Below are positions 42,814-56,600 of a DNA stretch of 64,000 bases, in pieces; position 1 is the stretch's first letter, and every line of letters begins with the position of its first letter. This stretch comes from Chelonoidis abingdonii. Its lineage: Eukaryota > Chordata > Testudines > Testudinidae. The notes under the pieces are model-generated. The model did not search any database. It was not told the origin of the DNA and saw nothing but the letters and a program-made list of their open reading frames with translations. Position numbers and translations under genes: made by a program. The DNA is taken from positions 5,020,635 to 5,084,634 of the forward strand of contig NC_133782.1 in assembly GCF_003597395.2 (NCBI RefSeq), given 5' to 3'.

Positions 42814-43170
42814 CAGGGGTGAAGGTAACTTGAAGGACTTATCGGTACGCCAGAGTCCTGAGCAGGGCGTGGCCTCAACCGGAAGAGGCGGGGCCTTTAA
42901 ATCACCCCCGAGCTACCAGCTGCAGAGGCAGCTGGGCCTGGGGTTATTTAAAGGGCCCGGGGCTCTGGCTGCTGCTACCGCAGTGGAGCTCCAAACCCTT
43001 TAAATTGCTGACAGAGCCCTGCCCCTCCTACCCTGGGGCTCCAGCAGCAGGGCTCGGGTGGTGCTTTAAGGGGGCAGGGTTCCCCGCAGCAGCAGGAGCC
43101 CCAGGCCCTTTAAATCGCTGCCCAAGCCTGGCTCTTGCCAGTATGATGTACTGGCTTACTTTCACCTCTG
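42814..43170. mobile_element. GC-rich hAT-type non-autonomous element
   Basis: The ends CAGGGGTGAAGGTAA and TTACTTTCACCTCTG are imperfect inverted repeats. They are flanked by CTTTTCCC (42806-42813) and CTTTCCCC (43171-43178), 7 of 8 identical. Inside, a CCTTTAAA-type word recurs about five times between long GC-rich blocks. No transposase. Confidence 0.82.
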
Positions 43171-44491
43171 CTTTCCCCTCCTCTCCCTCCGCAATGCACC
43201 ATTCTCCTCCTGCAGCTTGCGCCCAGGCCCCCAGGGGTTAGAGGAAAAGGGGTGGGGCTTTCCCACACCATTTTCTGTATCCCCAATAGAGCTGCTCGGC
43301 CCCTGGAATTCCCGTGCCCTGGGAAAATACAAAATTTTTTTAAAAAGTTTGTTTTGAATGGGAACAAAAATTCAACCTTTTAAAATTTCTGGAAAACTTC
43401 AAACCTTGGAGATTTTGTTCTGCAAAGACTGAGTCGACATTCATCCGGTCTGTTTCCCCAGGCTCCCGAGCTGCTCTGAGGGCAGGCAAGCACTGGTTTC
43501 CATCAGGGACTGAAAACCAGTCACCCCCACTAGTACGGAACCACCGTGTTGGGTGGCAACCCCAGGAGGCGGCTTGGCAGGCCAGGTGGCCTGCTCTGCT
43601 CTCAGGGCCTGGAGACAGCCCCAGGAACAAGTCATAAACACTACTAGGTCAGGGGGAAGGAGAGGGGCGAGAGAGACGGGGACGGGCGAAGAGCTCCTGC
43701 TGCCTCTCAAGACCTTACAGCTCAATCCTTGCAGTTCCCTGCCCAGCTCAGGGAAAGGAGGCTGCCAGCTCTGGTTCCTGCAGGCTGATTCAGGTGCTAA
43801 TATCGAATGGCTGTAAACAGAAGGCAGGGTACTGGGCCTGGCCTCCGTCACAGGTCAAACCCTCGGACCATTTAACAGAGCAATGTAAACCTGACCCTTG
43901 GCCATGTTTATACAGACACACGAGCTTTGTGAAATCCATCCCCCCCTTCAAGCCAACAAAAAGCATTTAAAATAAAAATGTCAAAAAGATGGAGACAGGA
44001 CCTGGCCATGACCCCGGGCGTGGCAGGGAGGGGATAAAGTGACCTCTTCAAAAGGGGAGGGGGAGCAGAGTCCAGCCACTTGGGGCTCCCCTTCCCCGCA
44101 ACAAACCCCCACTCCCCCCGCTTGCTCCTGACGGGAATTCAGTAGTAAGAGTGAGGCCTGAGTTTGACAATCGAACGGCAGCGCCAGTCCGGTCCGATTC
44201 AGCAGCGCCCACAGGTGGCACCGGCGGCGGAGCAGCAGGGGGGATGTGGTGCAGGGTTGAGGGGTGACAGTGTTTTCCAGTGGCTGGGGATCCTTGCTGA
44301 TGTTCATTGCTAAAGCTAAAAAGTGGAGGTGGATGGTGAAGGGGGTATGGGAGGGGAGCAGGAACTCCGGTCCCCTGGTCCCAGAGGCCTCCCCACCTGC
44401 CCCAGACAGAGCCAGAGCTCAGGGATCCCCCCCGACACCAGTGTACAAAAAACTGTTTGTGGCGTTGCCATGGGCCGAGGGTGGCAGGTGC
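43171..44491 (-). other. RGS19: Probable RGS19 3' UTR and flank
   Basis: Follows the RGS19 stop. A weak TATAAA-type hexamer lies on the - strand near 43906. The only canonical AATAAA noticed is much further away (41014-41019). The transcript end is therefore uncertain. Confidence 0.4.
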
Positions 44492-44680
44492 TTAGGACTC
44501 CGAGGACGACCGCGAGACGCTTTGCAGCAGCGCTTTGTATATGGCAGAGTTCAGGAAGCGGGGATAGGAGTCTCTGTGCATGAGGGTGTAGATCTGTAGC
44601 TGCGCATCGTCAAAGGTGTGCGTCGAAGGCTCCTGCATCTTCTTGTTGATGACTTCGCGCACTCGGGAATCCAGGCTCAC
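44492..44680 (-). CDS. RGS19: RGS19 terminal coding exon 5
   Basis: Encodes residues 160-221, from VSLDSRVREVINKKM to the stop TAA at 44494-44492, after the acceptor TCCTCCTCAG. It ends SRSSSES where human ends SQSSSEA. Confidence 0.96.
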   Translation of the reverse strand: MSLDSRVREVINKKMQEPSTHTFDDAQLQIYTLMHRDSYPRFLNSAIYKALLQSVSRSSSES

Positions 44681-47600
44681 CTGAGGAGGAGGAGGGGAGG
44701 AGACAAGGCCGTGAGGGGAGGGGCATGGCTAGGGCCCTGCACCCAGAGCAGCAAAGCCAGCCTCACTCCCCGCTTCTGCCAGACTCCCCTGCATCCTGGA
44801 GGCCCAGGCTTGCAAAGGGCACATGAAGCCATGTGGTTTTCAGAACAGCCCCTCTTCCCCCCGGCCCTCCAGACCACACAGGCCAGCCTTGGCTGAAAAG
44901 GAAGGTGCTTTCCTCAGATGAGGCCATGGGCTGCGCTACTGGAGCCAATGGGGCCTCATCCTGAGCTGCACCCACGCCACGGCTCTCCTGGGCTCCGGGG
45001 ACAAGGCTGTGCTGGCCGAAAAGGAGGGTAAGATGCGCAGCAGCACACTCAGTGGCCGGCTAGCTGATGGGCAGACTCAAGCCCTGGGATCACCCCGCTG
45101 ACGGGATCGGCCCTTGCCGAGGTCAGGGCTCAACTGGATCCGACCCTTCGGCCTCAGCCCAAATCTGTGATCACAAAGTCGGGTGGATGAAGTGCAGTAC
45201 GGGTGGCCAAGAGGATGGGGCAAAGGGAGCAGGAAAGAACTGGGCCCGTGGCTGCATTCGCCAGGCCTGGCTACTCTGCCTGCTGGGAGAGTGTGCTGGG
45301 AAAAGCCCTGCTCTCCCCAGGGGTGGGGCCTTCCCCTTGGCAGGCAGAGTTAGTGGCTTCAAGCCCTTCAGCCAGGGTCAGCTGGCCCAGGCCAGCCAGA
45401 GGCTCTGAAATGCAGTGTAGATGGACCGCAAGCGACTAGCACCCGATGTGGGCAATGAGCACGACTGGGCCGGTAACAGGTGGATTCCTGCCCCTGTGGC
45501 TCTGTGCTGTCGCGTGGGGCTCTGGGAGCAGCTGTGTGCCGATCCAAGGGGCCCACAGGCCTCTGCAAAACCCACTGGAGGGGGAAGCAGAGCAGAGATG
45601 CCACCAAACCCTCCGGCCGCCCTCACATCCCTCCTGCAACTCCTGAGGGGAGTAGGCGGCTTTTGTGGTTTCCTGGTGCCCTCTTGAGGTTTAAGCCAGT
45701 AATGCGCCCCATCTCCCATCCATCCACTGGGCATGTTTCTCTCCACCTCAAGAAGGTCACAAGGTAACGCCTGACACTGCCGCGCTGTATTCAGTATTGT
45801 CTCTGGGCAAGTTCCACATGCCCCCTAGATACATGGCTTCTGCTTTAGTGGGCAACGGCCCCAGTATCTGAGTACCCCAAGTCAGGCATATCAGATGGCT
45901 TTGTGTTTCCCCGACCCACGTTACACCTACGTTCCGCGGTACCCGCTATGGCCATGAGATGGCTGCAGGGTTTTGAGTGACAAATGTTTCGTGTGCCCTG
46001 ACCTTTAAAAACCAACACCAAGAGCAAACACAGGGAGGGCTGAAGAGTGAAGACGATGATCTGGGCCGAGCCCAGCTCCAGTAGGGAGTGTTTTAGAGGT
46101 AGGAGCTGGCTAATGGCCAGAGACACAAGATGTGGACTTGCCATGGGACCCGGTCCTAGTGACAACAGCATGATCGCCAACTGCGCCTGGGACTAAGGGC
46201 GGGTAGGGGAAGGCAGAGTAACTCTGCTACATGATAGTTTTACCCTAAACGAGTGAGGAGATATACTGATAACTGACTTAAAACAAAGAAGCTTCAAAAA
46301 CAGTCTCCAAGGAGAAGCTGCTGAACTTGAATTAATATGCAAACTAGATACCATTAACTTAGGTTTGAACAGAGACTGGGACTGGCTAGGTCATTACACT
46401 AATTGAATCTATTTCCCATGTTAAAGTATGCGAGGGACGTACTGGCCATCCTTCCCGCAGCCCCCATTGGCTTGGAGCGGCAAACCGCGGCCAGTGGGAG
46501 ACGCAATCGGCCAAACCTGTGGATGCAGCAGTTAAACAAACCTGCCTGGCCCGCCGGGGGCTTTCTCTGAACAAGCGGAAGCCCAAGTTTAAGAACCACT
46601 GATCTAGGGTATGTCTACACTGCAATTAAAAACCCGTGGCTGGCCCATGCCTGCTGATTCAGGCTCGCAGGGCTTGGACTATGGGGCTGTTTTATTGGTC
46701 TAGATGTTTCGGGCTGGAGCCAGAGCTCTAGGACTCTCCCACCTTGCAGGGTCCTAGAACCCAGTTCCATTTGAGTCCAAACATCTACACCACTATGAGT
46801 CTGAGTCCCGCAAGCTTGAGTCAGCTGGCATGGGCCAGCCACAGGTGTCTAACTGCAGTGTAGACATACCCCTAGTCTGACCGCCTGTATAACACAGTCC
46901 ATAGAACTTCCCTGGAACAATTCCTGTGTGAACTAGCACCGAGCTTTCAGAAAAAGATCCAATCTTGATTTTAAAATGGCCAGAGATGGAAAATCTACAA
47001 GGATTAATTACCCTCCCTTTTAAAAATCTACACCTTATTTCCAGTCTGAATCTGTCTGGCTTCAGCTTCCAGCCATTGGCTCTTACTATACCATTGTCTG
47101 CCAGAGCAGAGAGTCCACTCTCAAGTATGTGTTCCCCATGTAGGTGCTTCTAGCCTGACAGTGATCGCCTCTTAACCCTCTCTTTCTAATGCCATCATGA
47201 GCCTAGTCAGGGAGGAAGAATGTCAAACAACTTCCATCCTTTTGGGTGCATTCACTCCCCATCAGGTGAGCCCCAGTTCCAGCTCCCGCTGGAGGCTCAA
47301 GGCTGTACGTGAGGACAACAGGTCCTGAACGGATTTTGATCTGAGCTGTGAATGGGGAACTAGCCCTTTTTTGGGGGGCCTGTCAGCACCTCTGCCCGCA
47401 GTGCGGCCAGCCAAGGCTAAATGACGTGAGCATGTGGATTTGCTTTCTCTCACTGCCTCAACAGAGAAGCCTGCCCCAGTCGGAGCCTGGCTACCAAGCA
47501 GCCTGGAGTTTCCAAGAGCACAGGAGCTCGGGAATCACCCATGCCAGCATGCAAGGAGGGGGCCCAGTACCTCTTTGGGTGAGAGGATGGAGATGTAGTC

Positions 47601-50600
47601 CTCGTAGATCATCCTGGCCTTCTCGTCGATGGTGTGCTTGTTGCACTCGTTTTTGAGTTCCTCACATGCTAACCAAAAGAGCATGTTTTCCTCGCTGTAC
47701 TCAGTCCGTAAGAATTCCCGGAACACGTTCCTGCCCGCTGGGTTCTTCATCAGCTTGTCGAACGACTGGGCCCAGCCCTGCACTTCGTCGGGAGTTGGCT
47801 TGAGGCTGGTCGGGCCCCGGCGTCACCAAAACAAAAGAGGAGTCACAAGAAAGAAAGAAAGGGACAGGAGGGAACAAAACAGGATTATTGTGAGCCTGAG
47901 CCACCTGCCTGCTCCTAGCCAACACCATCTGATATAGCCATGGCGGGCCAGGAGAGGCTCGACAGTTTGGAAACTCTCACCCTGTGACTCATCTACCAGC
48001 TGCCCGTTAGAAAACCTGCCCACAGCTCTCCCTCAACCTCTCTCTGTTCCAAATGCATCTGGACTATAGAATTTAGGAACCATACTGCAATCGTCGCATT
48101 TAATTCTCCAGCTTGATCAGCTGTTCAATCTGCCTAGCATTCTGGGGTTGACTGACACGAGAAGCACTGTGGAAAAGAATGACAGAGGAAGGCACTCTGG
48201 CCAGGTCCTCAGAGGTATTTAGGCTCCCAGCACTTCCACTGATTTCAATGATTTTCCTAAATACTTTGTAGGAGGCTGGACCTTGATGAGTTGAACACCT
48301 TCCTGGTAGTGCTATAACATACCATTAATACTAGTCGCACCTTTGGTCGCTTTCCTGAAATGGCCACACCGGGGTTTTTCTGTTTGTTTAATCGTCCATT
48401 TGACTGGGCGAGAGGCCATTCTTGATCTCAACTGAATTTCACAGTTTGAGACACACCATTTCACTGCCAAGCAGCAATGTCACAGCATTCCAGCAAGCAG
48501 TCAAACAGGGAACGAAAAACAACCACAACACCCCTCCCCCCCTTATTTTATAGCTGCAACAAAAGGATTTTGAAGAGAGCACATCTCATCTCCTGGCCCT
48601 GAGCGCTGCTCTGTTTGTAAGCTCTGGAGAAAAAAAAAAAGAAGCAGAGCTGCTTCTGCAGAATGTCAGTTTAGCACAAAAACGAAAATCTGCATTTACT
48701 GTTGGTTTCCTTTTTGGACTGCAAGATGGACTTCTTTGGAGCGAATCCTCTACGTGTGTGTGTGCCTGCCAGCACAGCGCCCCTGAGCTGTAACCACAGC
48801 GCCCCTTCTGTTCTACTCCCAATCTCCCCGGACAGCCTTTACGGTGGTGGGCTTAGGAATTTGTTTTGGAGACACGGAAACCATCAAAGCCTCGGAGCTT
48901 GAGAAAAGAAGCGGGGCTCCGACATCACCACGTGTTCCTCGCCACCTTCTAAAGGGCAGCGCGAGAAAGGAATGCATGTTCTACTTTATTATTACTGTTT
49001 CCATTGCATTAGCCCCTTGGTTCCCCAGTCACGGGCCAGGACCCCACTGTGCTCGGTGCTGTACAAACCCAGGACTGGAGCACACTGAGCGACTGCCAGA
49101 CGCACGTCTAGCAAATTCCTAATTTTAGCTTCCACACTTCAGTTATTAGTTCAAGTCATTGGACTATCTCCAGGAGCTCGGGCTGTTCTTCCAGCAGCCG
49201 CAAGGCAATGTACTGAGATGGTAGAATTTAGACTGAATAATGCCCGGCTCTCTCATGCTGCCTGGAGGAAGCTCTGGGGTTTTCATGCAAACTCCACAGC
49301 CAAGCGTGCAGCAAAGGGATGCCTGCCCCTCTAGAGAGGTCTGATTCCTGCTCTTGGGAGTGGGGAGATAGGGAGAAGCTGGCGCTGGCCGACAGCAGGT
49401 CCATGCCTCACCCACCCGCTGGGGTTCCTGAGGCAAACGGAGCCTCGTTTTGCCAACAGAACGGAGCAGTCCCTCGACTAATTGTAAAATCCTTATATGG
49501 CAAAGGCTCCCACAGCAGCCGGGCCGGTCACCCCCCTTCAGCCTTGGTATTCCCGACCTTATGGCCCGAGGTATATTTAGATCACTGCTGGCTACGTTTA
49601 GCTGTCAGTTTCAGTGTGGGAAAACCAGGACTGGAAGAGCAGGAGGGTAGCACTGCCATGAGCATGCCAATCCAGTGGGGAAGGGCACAGCCAGGGCCTA
49701 GGTAAGCTGGTACCTTCACCCTTATAACCTCTCCTCCCATGATAATAGGACTCCTGTCTACTTGGTCTCCTGTAGCAGGGAAAGTATTAGCTAGTGTTTG
49801 AAGTGCAGGCCTGGGAACCAGGAGGAATGGGGTCTGATTCCTGCCTCTGCCAGCTACTTGGCTTGTGGCCATAGGCAACAATCCCTGGCAGGCCACTTAG
49901 CCTCTCTCTGTGCCTAAGTTTCTCCTGTTAATGGGGGATGATCACCAGCAGCAGCACAGGCGTGTGTAAAGCACCAAGATCCTCAGGCGGTAGGTGCTAG
50001 AAAAGGATTCTTACTTCATCAGGAGGGGCTGGGCAAAGTGCAAGCAGTGAGTGGTGCTGGTCTCCGAGGTTGGGAGGTAGGGCCAGTGAGCGGAACCACA
50101 CTGGCCTCGCCAATCATTATTCCTTCCCCTACTTTTATAATTTTTGTTCATAAACTGCCCTTCTGACCTGCCCCTCTTAAGCCCTGACCCCTGAGCTGCA
50201 TGCTGCAAGGGAGTGGGCGTGCACCTTGCCATGGAACAGTTCAGTCCATTGCCGCTGGCAGCTTCTTCAGACCAGGCTGACTGTGCAGCGGCCACAGGAA
50301 AGCTTAAAACAAAACAAAACAAAAACAAAAACAGAACGGGGGGAGGCAAATAGCCCCGCCAGTGCAAGAGAGGCGGCACACGACACACAGCAAACATGGG
50401 GCGAGCGGCGTGCACCAACGGCTGGGGAGGAAATAATACTTTCCACCTGCTGCCTGCGGCACTTCCCCCCGCTTGGCATTTAAACACTCCTCGGCACCTT
50501 CAAACGCGAATGAATTCAGTCTCATGAGCACCTTCACAAGTTAAGGACATATTACAATGTCCCCTTCTGGGGGAACCGAGGCACAGAAAGGAGACGCTGT

Positions 50601-53600
50601 GTGTGACCCAGGAGAAAGCTGCAAGCCAGTGGCAGGGCAGGGAACAGAACCCCGGAGTCCTGACTCCCTGTTCCAGGTCTAGCCATGAAGCATGTGTGCA
50701 TGCACCAGTGCAGATCAGCATATTGTGTGTGCATGCCAGTGCGAAGGCAGCGTGTGTGATGCATCAGGGGATGGGGCAGAGTCAGGATCCAACACACTCT
50801 GCTGGCTGCTCAGCAGACTGGCTAGACAGCCAATCTGGCAGCCCGACCTATGGCTGCAGGCAGCTGCCAGCTCACTAGCCATTCACATAAAGGGTCAGAC
50901 TCACTCACCAAGCTTCACAGTTTGGAATGGTCTCCAGTTTGGTGTCTCGAGAAGCCCGCCACGCTCGCTCCCGATCTTCGTTCCTAACAAGGAGATGGAA
51001 AGGTAGTAAACGGCGCTCAAAGGGAACAGCCGCCTGCTGAGGCCCATGCGCTTGCGGCCCAGCGGCCAAGCCACTGCTGCGCCTTTCCACAACGGCACTA
51101 GAGACCCAGGCTTGATGCGAGCAGTGCACCCAGATAGATCCACCCTGTGCATCTGGTGTCTGCCAAGCCCAGCCAGCAAGGGTCAGGCAGGCCTTTTAAA
51201 ACAAGCCTGAACGCTCGCTCTGTACTGGAGCCTGGTGCAACTGATCGGGGCTCTCGCCGTCTCTGGATCTTTTGCATAGATGCTGCAGCCCTTTGTCAGT
51301 TCCCATGTTGTCCGGTCACTACCTGGCTTTAAAGAATACTCAAATCCTCAGGAGCCACCCTGATTAGCCTGTACACAGTTTACCTACCAACCACACTTAG
51401 CATTTACTTTTCAACAAAGCCCTGGGGGAAAAGGCCACTTCACACCAACAATGTGACTCAGCCCCAATTAGTTCAGGAAGCTGAAATCACCTCTTGTTTC
51501 GTTATAAATGCGGAGCCCTCCAGAGGCAGCGGCTACCTGACCTGTACCTGTCTGCTTCCTCCCCCAATGCATCAGAGCCTTCAGCTGCCCGCACCTCAGC
51601 CTCTACCCTCAACGGGATTTCACGATGGTGCCCCATGGAGAAAGGCGAGTGCACGTCCCCTGCTTCCACCATTTCCAGCCAGGCACAGGTGACTGCGAGC
51701 AGTCAGACAGTAACAAAGGCTGCAAGAGGTCTCTGTTTTGGGGGAGTTGCAGAGCCATATTGGTCTCTGATCCGCTCCCCCAATACAGAAACGTCAACTG
51801 CTGCTGCATCATCTACTGGGCCAGGTTAATTCCGAAGGCCGTTACCCACTGCTTTGTGAGACAGCTGCTACAGGGCAAAGTCAGCCCCTCCCCTCTCTCC
51901 TGCCAGCTGCCCGCGATCACTTTGCTCTCAGCCAGCCATGAGCACGGCTGCTCTGCAAACCGAAACACTTCTGGTTGGTTGGTTTTTGTAAACGGCTAAA
52001 AAACTTCAGTGCTCTTCCTGGGCTCTTCCCTCTCTGCTTTGAAGTGATGTGCCAACAGCACCGGGTGTCCTGGTGTGTTTTTAACTGGGAAGACCCTTTG
52101 AGATGCCCTTTGAGGGCCCCATTCCACCAGGGGTTATAAACACGCATAGTGAGAGATGGCCCCTGCCCCAGAGAACTTACAGCTTGACCAGATGAGACAG
52201 AGGCACAGAGACCTGCCCTCGTTCACACAGTCCCGAGCTATTAGACTCTACTGTCTCCCCAACCCTAAAATCCAAGCCTCGGAGATACAGGATAGCGCTG
52301 AATTAGGAGTTCAGCTCATGGGAGAGAGCAGTATAAATGCAAGACAGAGGCCTGCGGTACTGTTGTAGCCATGCTGGTCCCAGGATATTGGAGAGACAAA
52401 GTGGGTGAGGGGAAGAGCTTTGACTGCACCGAACTCCTGTGAGTGAGACACAAGCTTTTGGGCGACCCAGAGCTCTTCTTGCCCTGAAGTTCCCTCGTCA
52501 ACATGGAAAATTCAAAGTGATAATTACTGGAACCAGCCAGTAGAGGGCACTGCTGCCCCAGGCCAAAAACAACAGAGGACACATGAACCCAGCAGGAACC
52601 ACTTACAATAATAACTAAAAAATGAAACCATGAGACTCTGTGAAGTGAGCTGAGCAGCCGGCTGGTGCCCTGCTTCTAGGCTGGCTCAGCTCTGAAGTCA
52701 GCGGCTCAGGCTGTAGAAGGGACCGCTTTGCAGTGATGGGATTTCAGATTAATCCAGTTCCTGGAAGCCCCAAGCACCCTGAGAGCGGGGTAACCTCTGA
52801 CTGCAGCCAGTGCAGTCTCCTATTTAAGAAATGCACTGAGATACTCAGATCCCACGGTGATGGGAGACCGTATAGCACCCGAGGCGGAGTCAGTGAGAGA
52901 AGCAAACGCCTGCATCAGTGTCTGACAGCTGCAGCAGGGAACACCAAGCTTGAATTTTATGCTTTCTCATAACTCCGAATTTTCACTGGAGCGAGCCAAA
53001 TTGGTCTGAGCGAGAAAGGGGGTACAGTACCACGGGGGCTGTAGGTACTGCAATGCCTTCAAAGGCCCACTCCCTAGATCTGGTGCTGAGAAGTCCTGGC
53101 TTTCCTCCATGAATGGGGTTGGGATAGGCACTCACACCTCAAGGACCCTCAGCTGGCGGAAGTCTGGAGTAGCATCAGCAGCAGGGTCAAGAGGCAGCTC
53201 AGGTTCTCCTAGTCCTTCGAGCTTGTAGAAAAGACAACAACTTCCATCAGGAAACAGCAACAGGATGGACAAAAATCACCTTCTGGGTGAATGAAAATGG
53301 AGCAGAATTGAGTTTGTCTGCACAGGGATCCTTCGGAATAGCCTCGAAAACAGGAAGCTGGCTAATAAAAAGGAGCTTCTTGTGCAGGTTTCATGGGTAG
53401 TGCATCTAAGGACAGCAGCTAACACTGATGAATTAACTCTTAAAACTCCCTGGGAGTTAGTTCAGGTGGATTATCTCCATTTTACAGATGGAGAAACTGA
53501 GGCACATATGCTCTATGGCTTGCCCTAGATCACATAGGAAGCTGAGCTAGGACTGAAGCCTGGACTCCTGACTCCTAGTTCTGCACTTGAACCGCTGCAC

Positions 53601-56600
53601 CCTTCACTTCTCCATAGGATGATCAGCTTCCCCACAATAAAATGAACATGACTCAAATCAGGATACCTTGGAAGCCCCACCCTGGCAGCAGCCATATGAA
53701 GAGACGCTTAAAGCTACAGCCATGAGCTCTACTGATGCAAAGTGCTACACAAGAGCTAGGAGAGTGTAGGTCCTACCAATACCAAGTTCCACTGACCAGG
53801 AATTTGCAGGCCAGCCTTTGCCACTGGGAGCTGCAAGGGACCTGCTCTCTGGAAGCGACTGCCTGTGGAAACCATGCCGCTGACATGGCCAGGAGCACGG
53901 CTTCGTTCCCCTGGGCAGTTTTGCTCCAAGGTGTTAGTTTGGTTTTCTTTTTAAAGCCCCTTTGTCTCCCCTCTCTCGCCAGGAAGGGTGCTGTGCAATC
54001 GGAAAGCAGCATGCAGGCAGGCAACTTCCCTTGGGCCTCTTGAATTTCACATGCGTGGAAAACCGCAACAGGAGCAGTACTTCCTGTTTGCGACATTGTC
54101 CTTTCTCTGCTTGTACCAGATTAAGACAGAAACTTCTTCCTTTGCAAGACGAAGTCTGCACAGCAGGGTGGGGCTCAGAAAACAGCCAGGGCAACCTCTC
54201 ACTTCCTCCAGGGCCCCTTTCTAGAAGGGCACCGAGGCGGCGTGAGAGCCAGGATGGGCTGTGGCAGCTCTGCCATGGGGGTGGCTGTCAGCTGGTTTAC
54301 AGCCGCCTGCTCAGGCCCGTCCTTTCTGCAGCCCGGTGCTCCCGCCACCCCCATGACACTCACCGCTTAGCATGGCAGAGGTTCGCTCCCCTCTCTCTTT
54401 TAAGTTATTTTGTACTGGGTTGTTTTTTTGATATATCACACATGGTTTGTGCTTCAAAGCGCTCATCCCATCGGAGGAGTTGCCGTGGGCTTTACAGAAC
54501 CTTCATTAATTCTCACAACCCCTCAGCGAGGTAGTTCAGGGCCACGCTTCCTACTTCTGAAATGTAACCACTTCTGAGGTGGAGCTTAGCTGTTGCATGG
54601 GTGCCCTGCTGCTGTTTAGGACAGGTGGTGAAGCAAAACATGCAGGGGAAATTCAAAGCAGCAAAATGGGATCAGCCCACGTGGACTCTGACCATTTACC
54701 CCATTACTTTTAGAGACAACGCCACAAGGTCTCATCCAGACGATAGCACCCCGCACCTCTACACTACGCAGGAGCGCTGCTTTGGTACTGACTCAGAGGG
54801 AAGAGTGCCACCTACTGAGTCACCGATACCATCTTCTGCACTGGCTACATGTTCCTTAGAAGTCCCCCATGCAAGCACGGTCACAGCTCAATCCTGCTTA
54901 GTTTGCAAAGTCTGAAAAGGCCACAGAGAAAGTTTCTGTGGCTGGGGGAAGTATACGCTGTGCTGCTGTTGTTTTCAACTGGGAAGTTTATTGCAAGAAA
55001 AAACTATTTGCTGTATGAATCAACAAGGCCAAAAGTGGCAGGGGATAAAGCAAGGGTCTGTGTAGTGAGTTTGGGGTGTCTCAGCATGGTTAGCCAGGTT
55101 CTGGAAAACATGTGTGTCTGTGTGTGTACACACATGGACGTGCACACTGGGGGCAGGACTTGAGCAAGGATTTCTAGCAGAAGGTAACAACTGGACAGAA
55201 GTAGTCACATTGCCTCTGCCTCCTCACCCAACATCAGATTCCTCTGCAACCCTGGGGATGAGGTATGGAGACAGCTACTCCGCAAAGGGATCTTGGAGGG
55301 TCCACCCACTGTCAGTCTGCCTGGATCAACAGGTCTGGTTCCCGCCTGCAGGAAGCCGCACAGTCCAGATGGGAGAGAGCCACTGCGATGGATCTGGGGA
55401 CTCTCCTTTGTGCAGAAGGTGGCTTTGTTGGAGTACTATACTTCACTCTCCACCCCTAGCTGTACAGAGGGGGACTGGGCACGGTGCAGGGACAGCGAGG
55501 CCCAGCAGGAAGACAGTACGTGAGACAGCTCCTCATTTCTGCCTGTATGGGGAGGAGCTGATACAACCAATCGTAGTTTTACTCAGCATCTTGCACAGCC
55601 CAGACATCCCTAGGCCACAGCAAGCAAGACTTATCCCTGGAATTAGCCACCAGCTCCACTGATCTCACAGCAGGGGCGATTTTGCTCTGATGAGCTGGGG
55701 AGTAACAGTGCAGAGTCTGGGGAGCCATCAAAGGTCAGAAGCCGTCGGAAGAGGGAACGTCGGCCAAACCACCCGAGACAGAGCCTCAAACAGCGCAATG
55801 GGTTCTCTGAATCCCGATGGACATGGACAGGAGACATGGTGAGGGGAAAGCTTTCAAAGGAGGCACAGGTGATAACCATATAGCCAAGTGCCCGTTTGCA
55901 CACACAAGTTCCCAGGCAACCATTGTGCGGTGGATATTTGTGGGATCCTCCTTCATGAGAGGCTGGGCTTCCAAAGGTCACAGATGCCCCCCCATTAATC
56001 TCCCTCCCCCCGGTCATACAGTGCACAGAACAAATGTGCCCAGCCCACCGGAAGGTTTCCTGCACCCCACCAGCGTCCTACTGCCTCCTCCAGAGACAGA
56101 CCGATTCTGGGCCTGCCGTTCAGCGCGCAAATGCTGTTTGACACTGAAAACTAGGGGCATCTTGCTTGGGCAGGAACACTGTACCAGTAAACTGGTCAGC
56201 AGCTGCTGCCAGCTGCTCTTACAGACGTGTTGACATGGTTTTACACAGCTCCCAGCATGAAAATGACAGCGATTCTAACCAGGAAGAATCATTATTTCCC
56301 CCTTAACTTGGCTAAATAAAATAAAATAACCTGCATTGGGCATCCTAATCCTGAGCAGGTTGTGTGCAGACATGGGAATAACCGGACAACAAGACTCCCC
56401 ACCTGCTGGGCTCAGAAATCCAGGCCTGGGTATTTAGTGCGACTGGCACCAGAGAAGCAAATACCCCACCTCATGAATCTGTGCTGGTACTAGCCAGGCA
56501 GGGGCTCCCTCGCTCTGAATCAGGAGAACATTGTGGACTATTTTAGGTCCATCTGGAACAGATTATTGGCACTAGATCTGGGGGACCGAGAGTCTTATCA

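Larger units (their letters stand above)
47806..50908. other. RGS19 intron 3
   Basis: Contains repeat pieces listed separately (49020-49080, 49795-50015, 50540-50680) and an AAAAC-type run near 50308-50332. No additional exon seen. Confidence 0.45.

Noticed and set aside
53962..54534. 190-residue open frame
   Set aside because: No recognisable domain, no convincing splice context, antisense to RGS19 intron 2.
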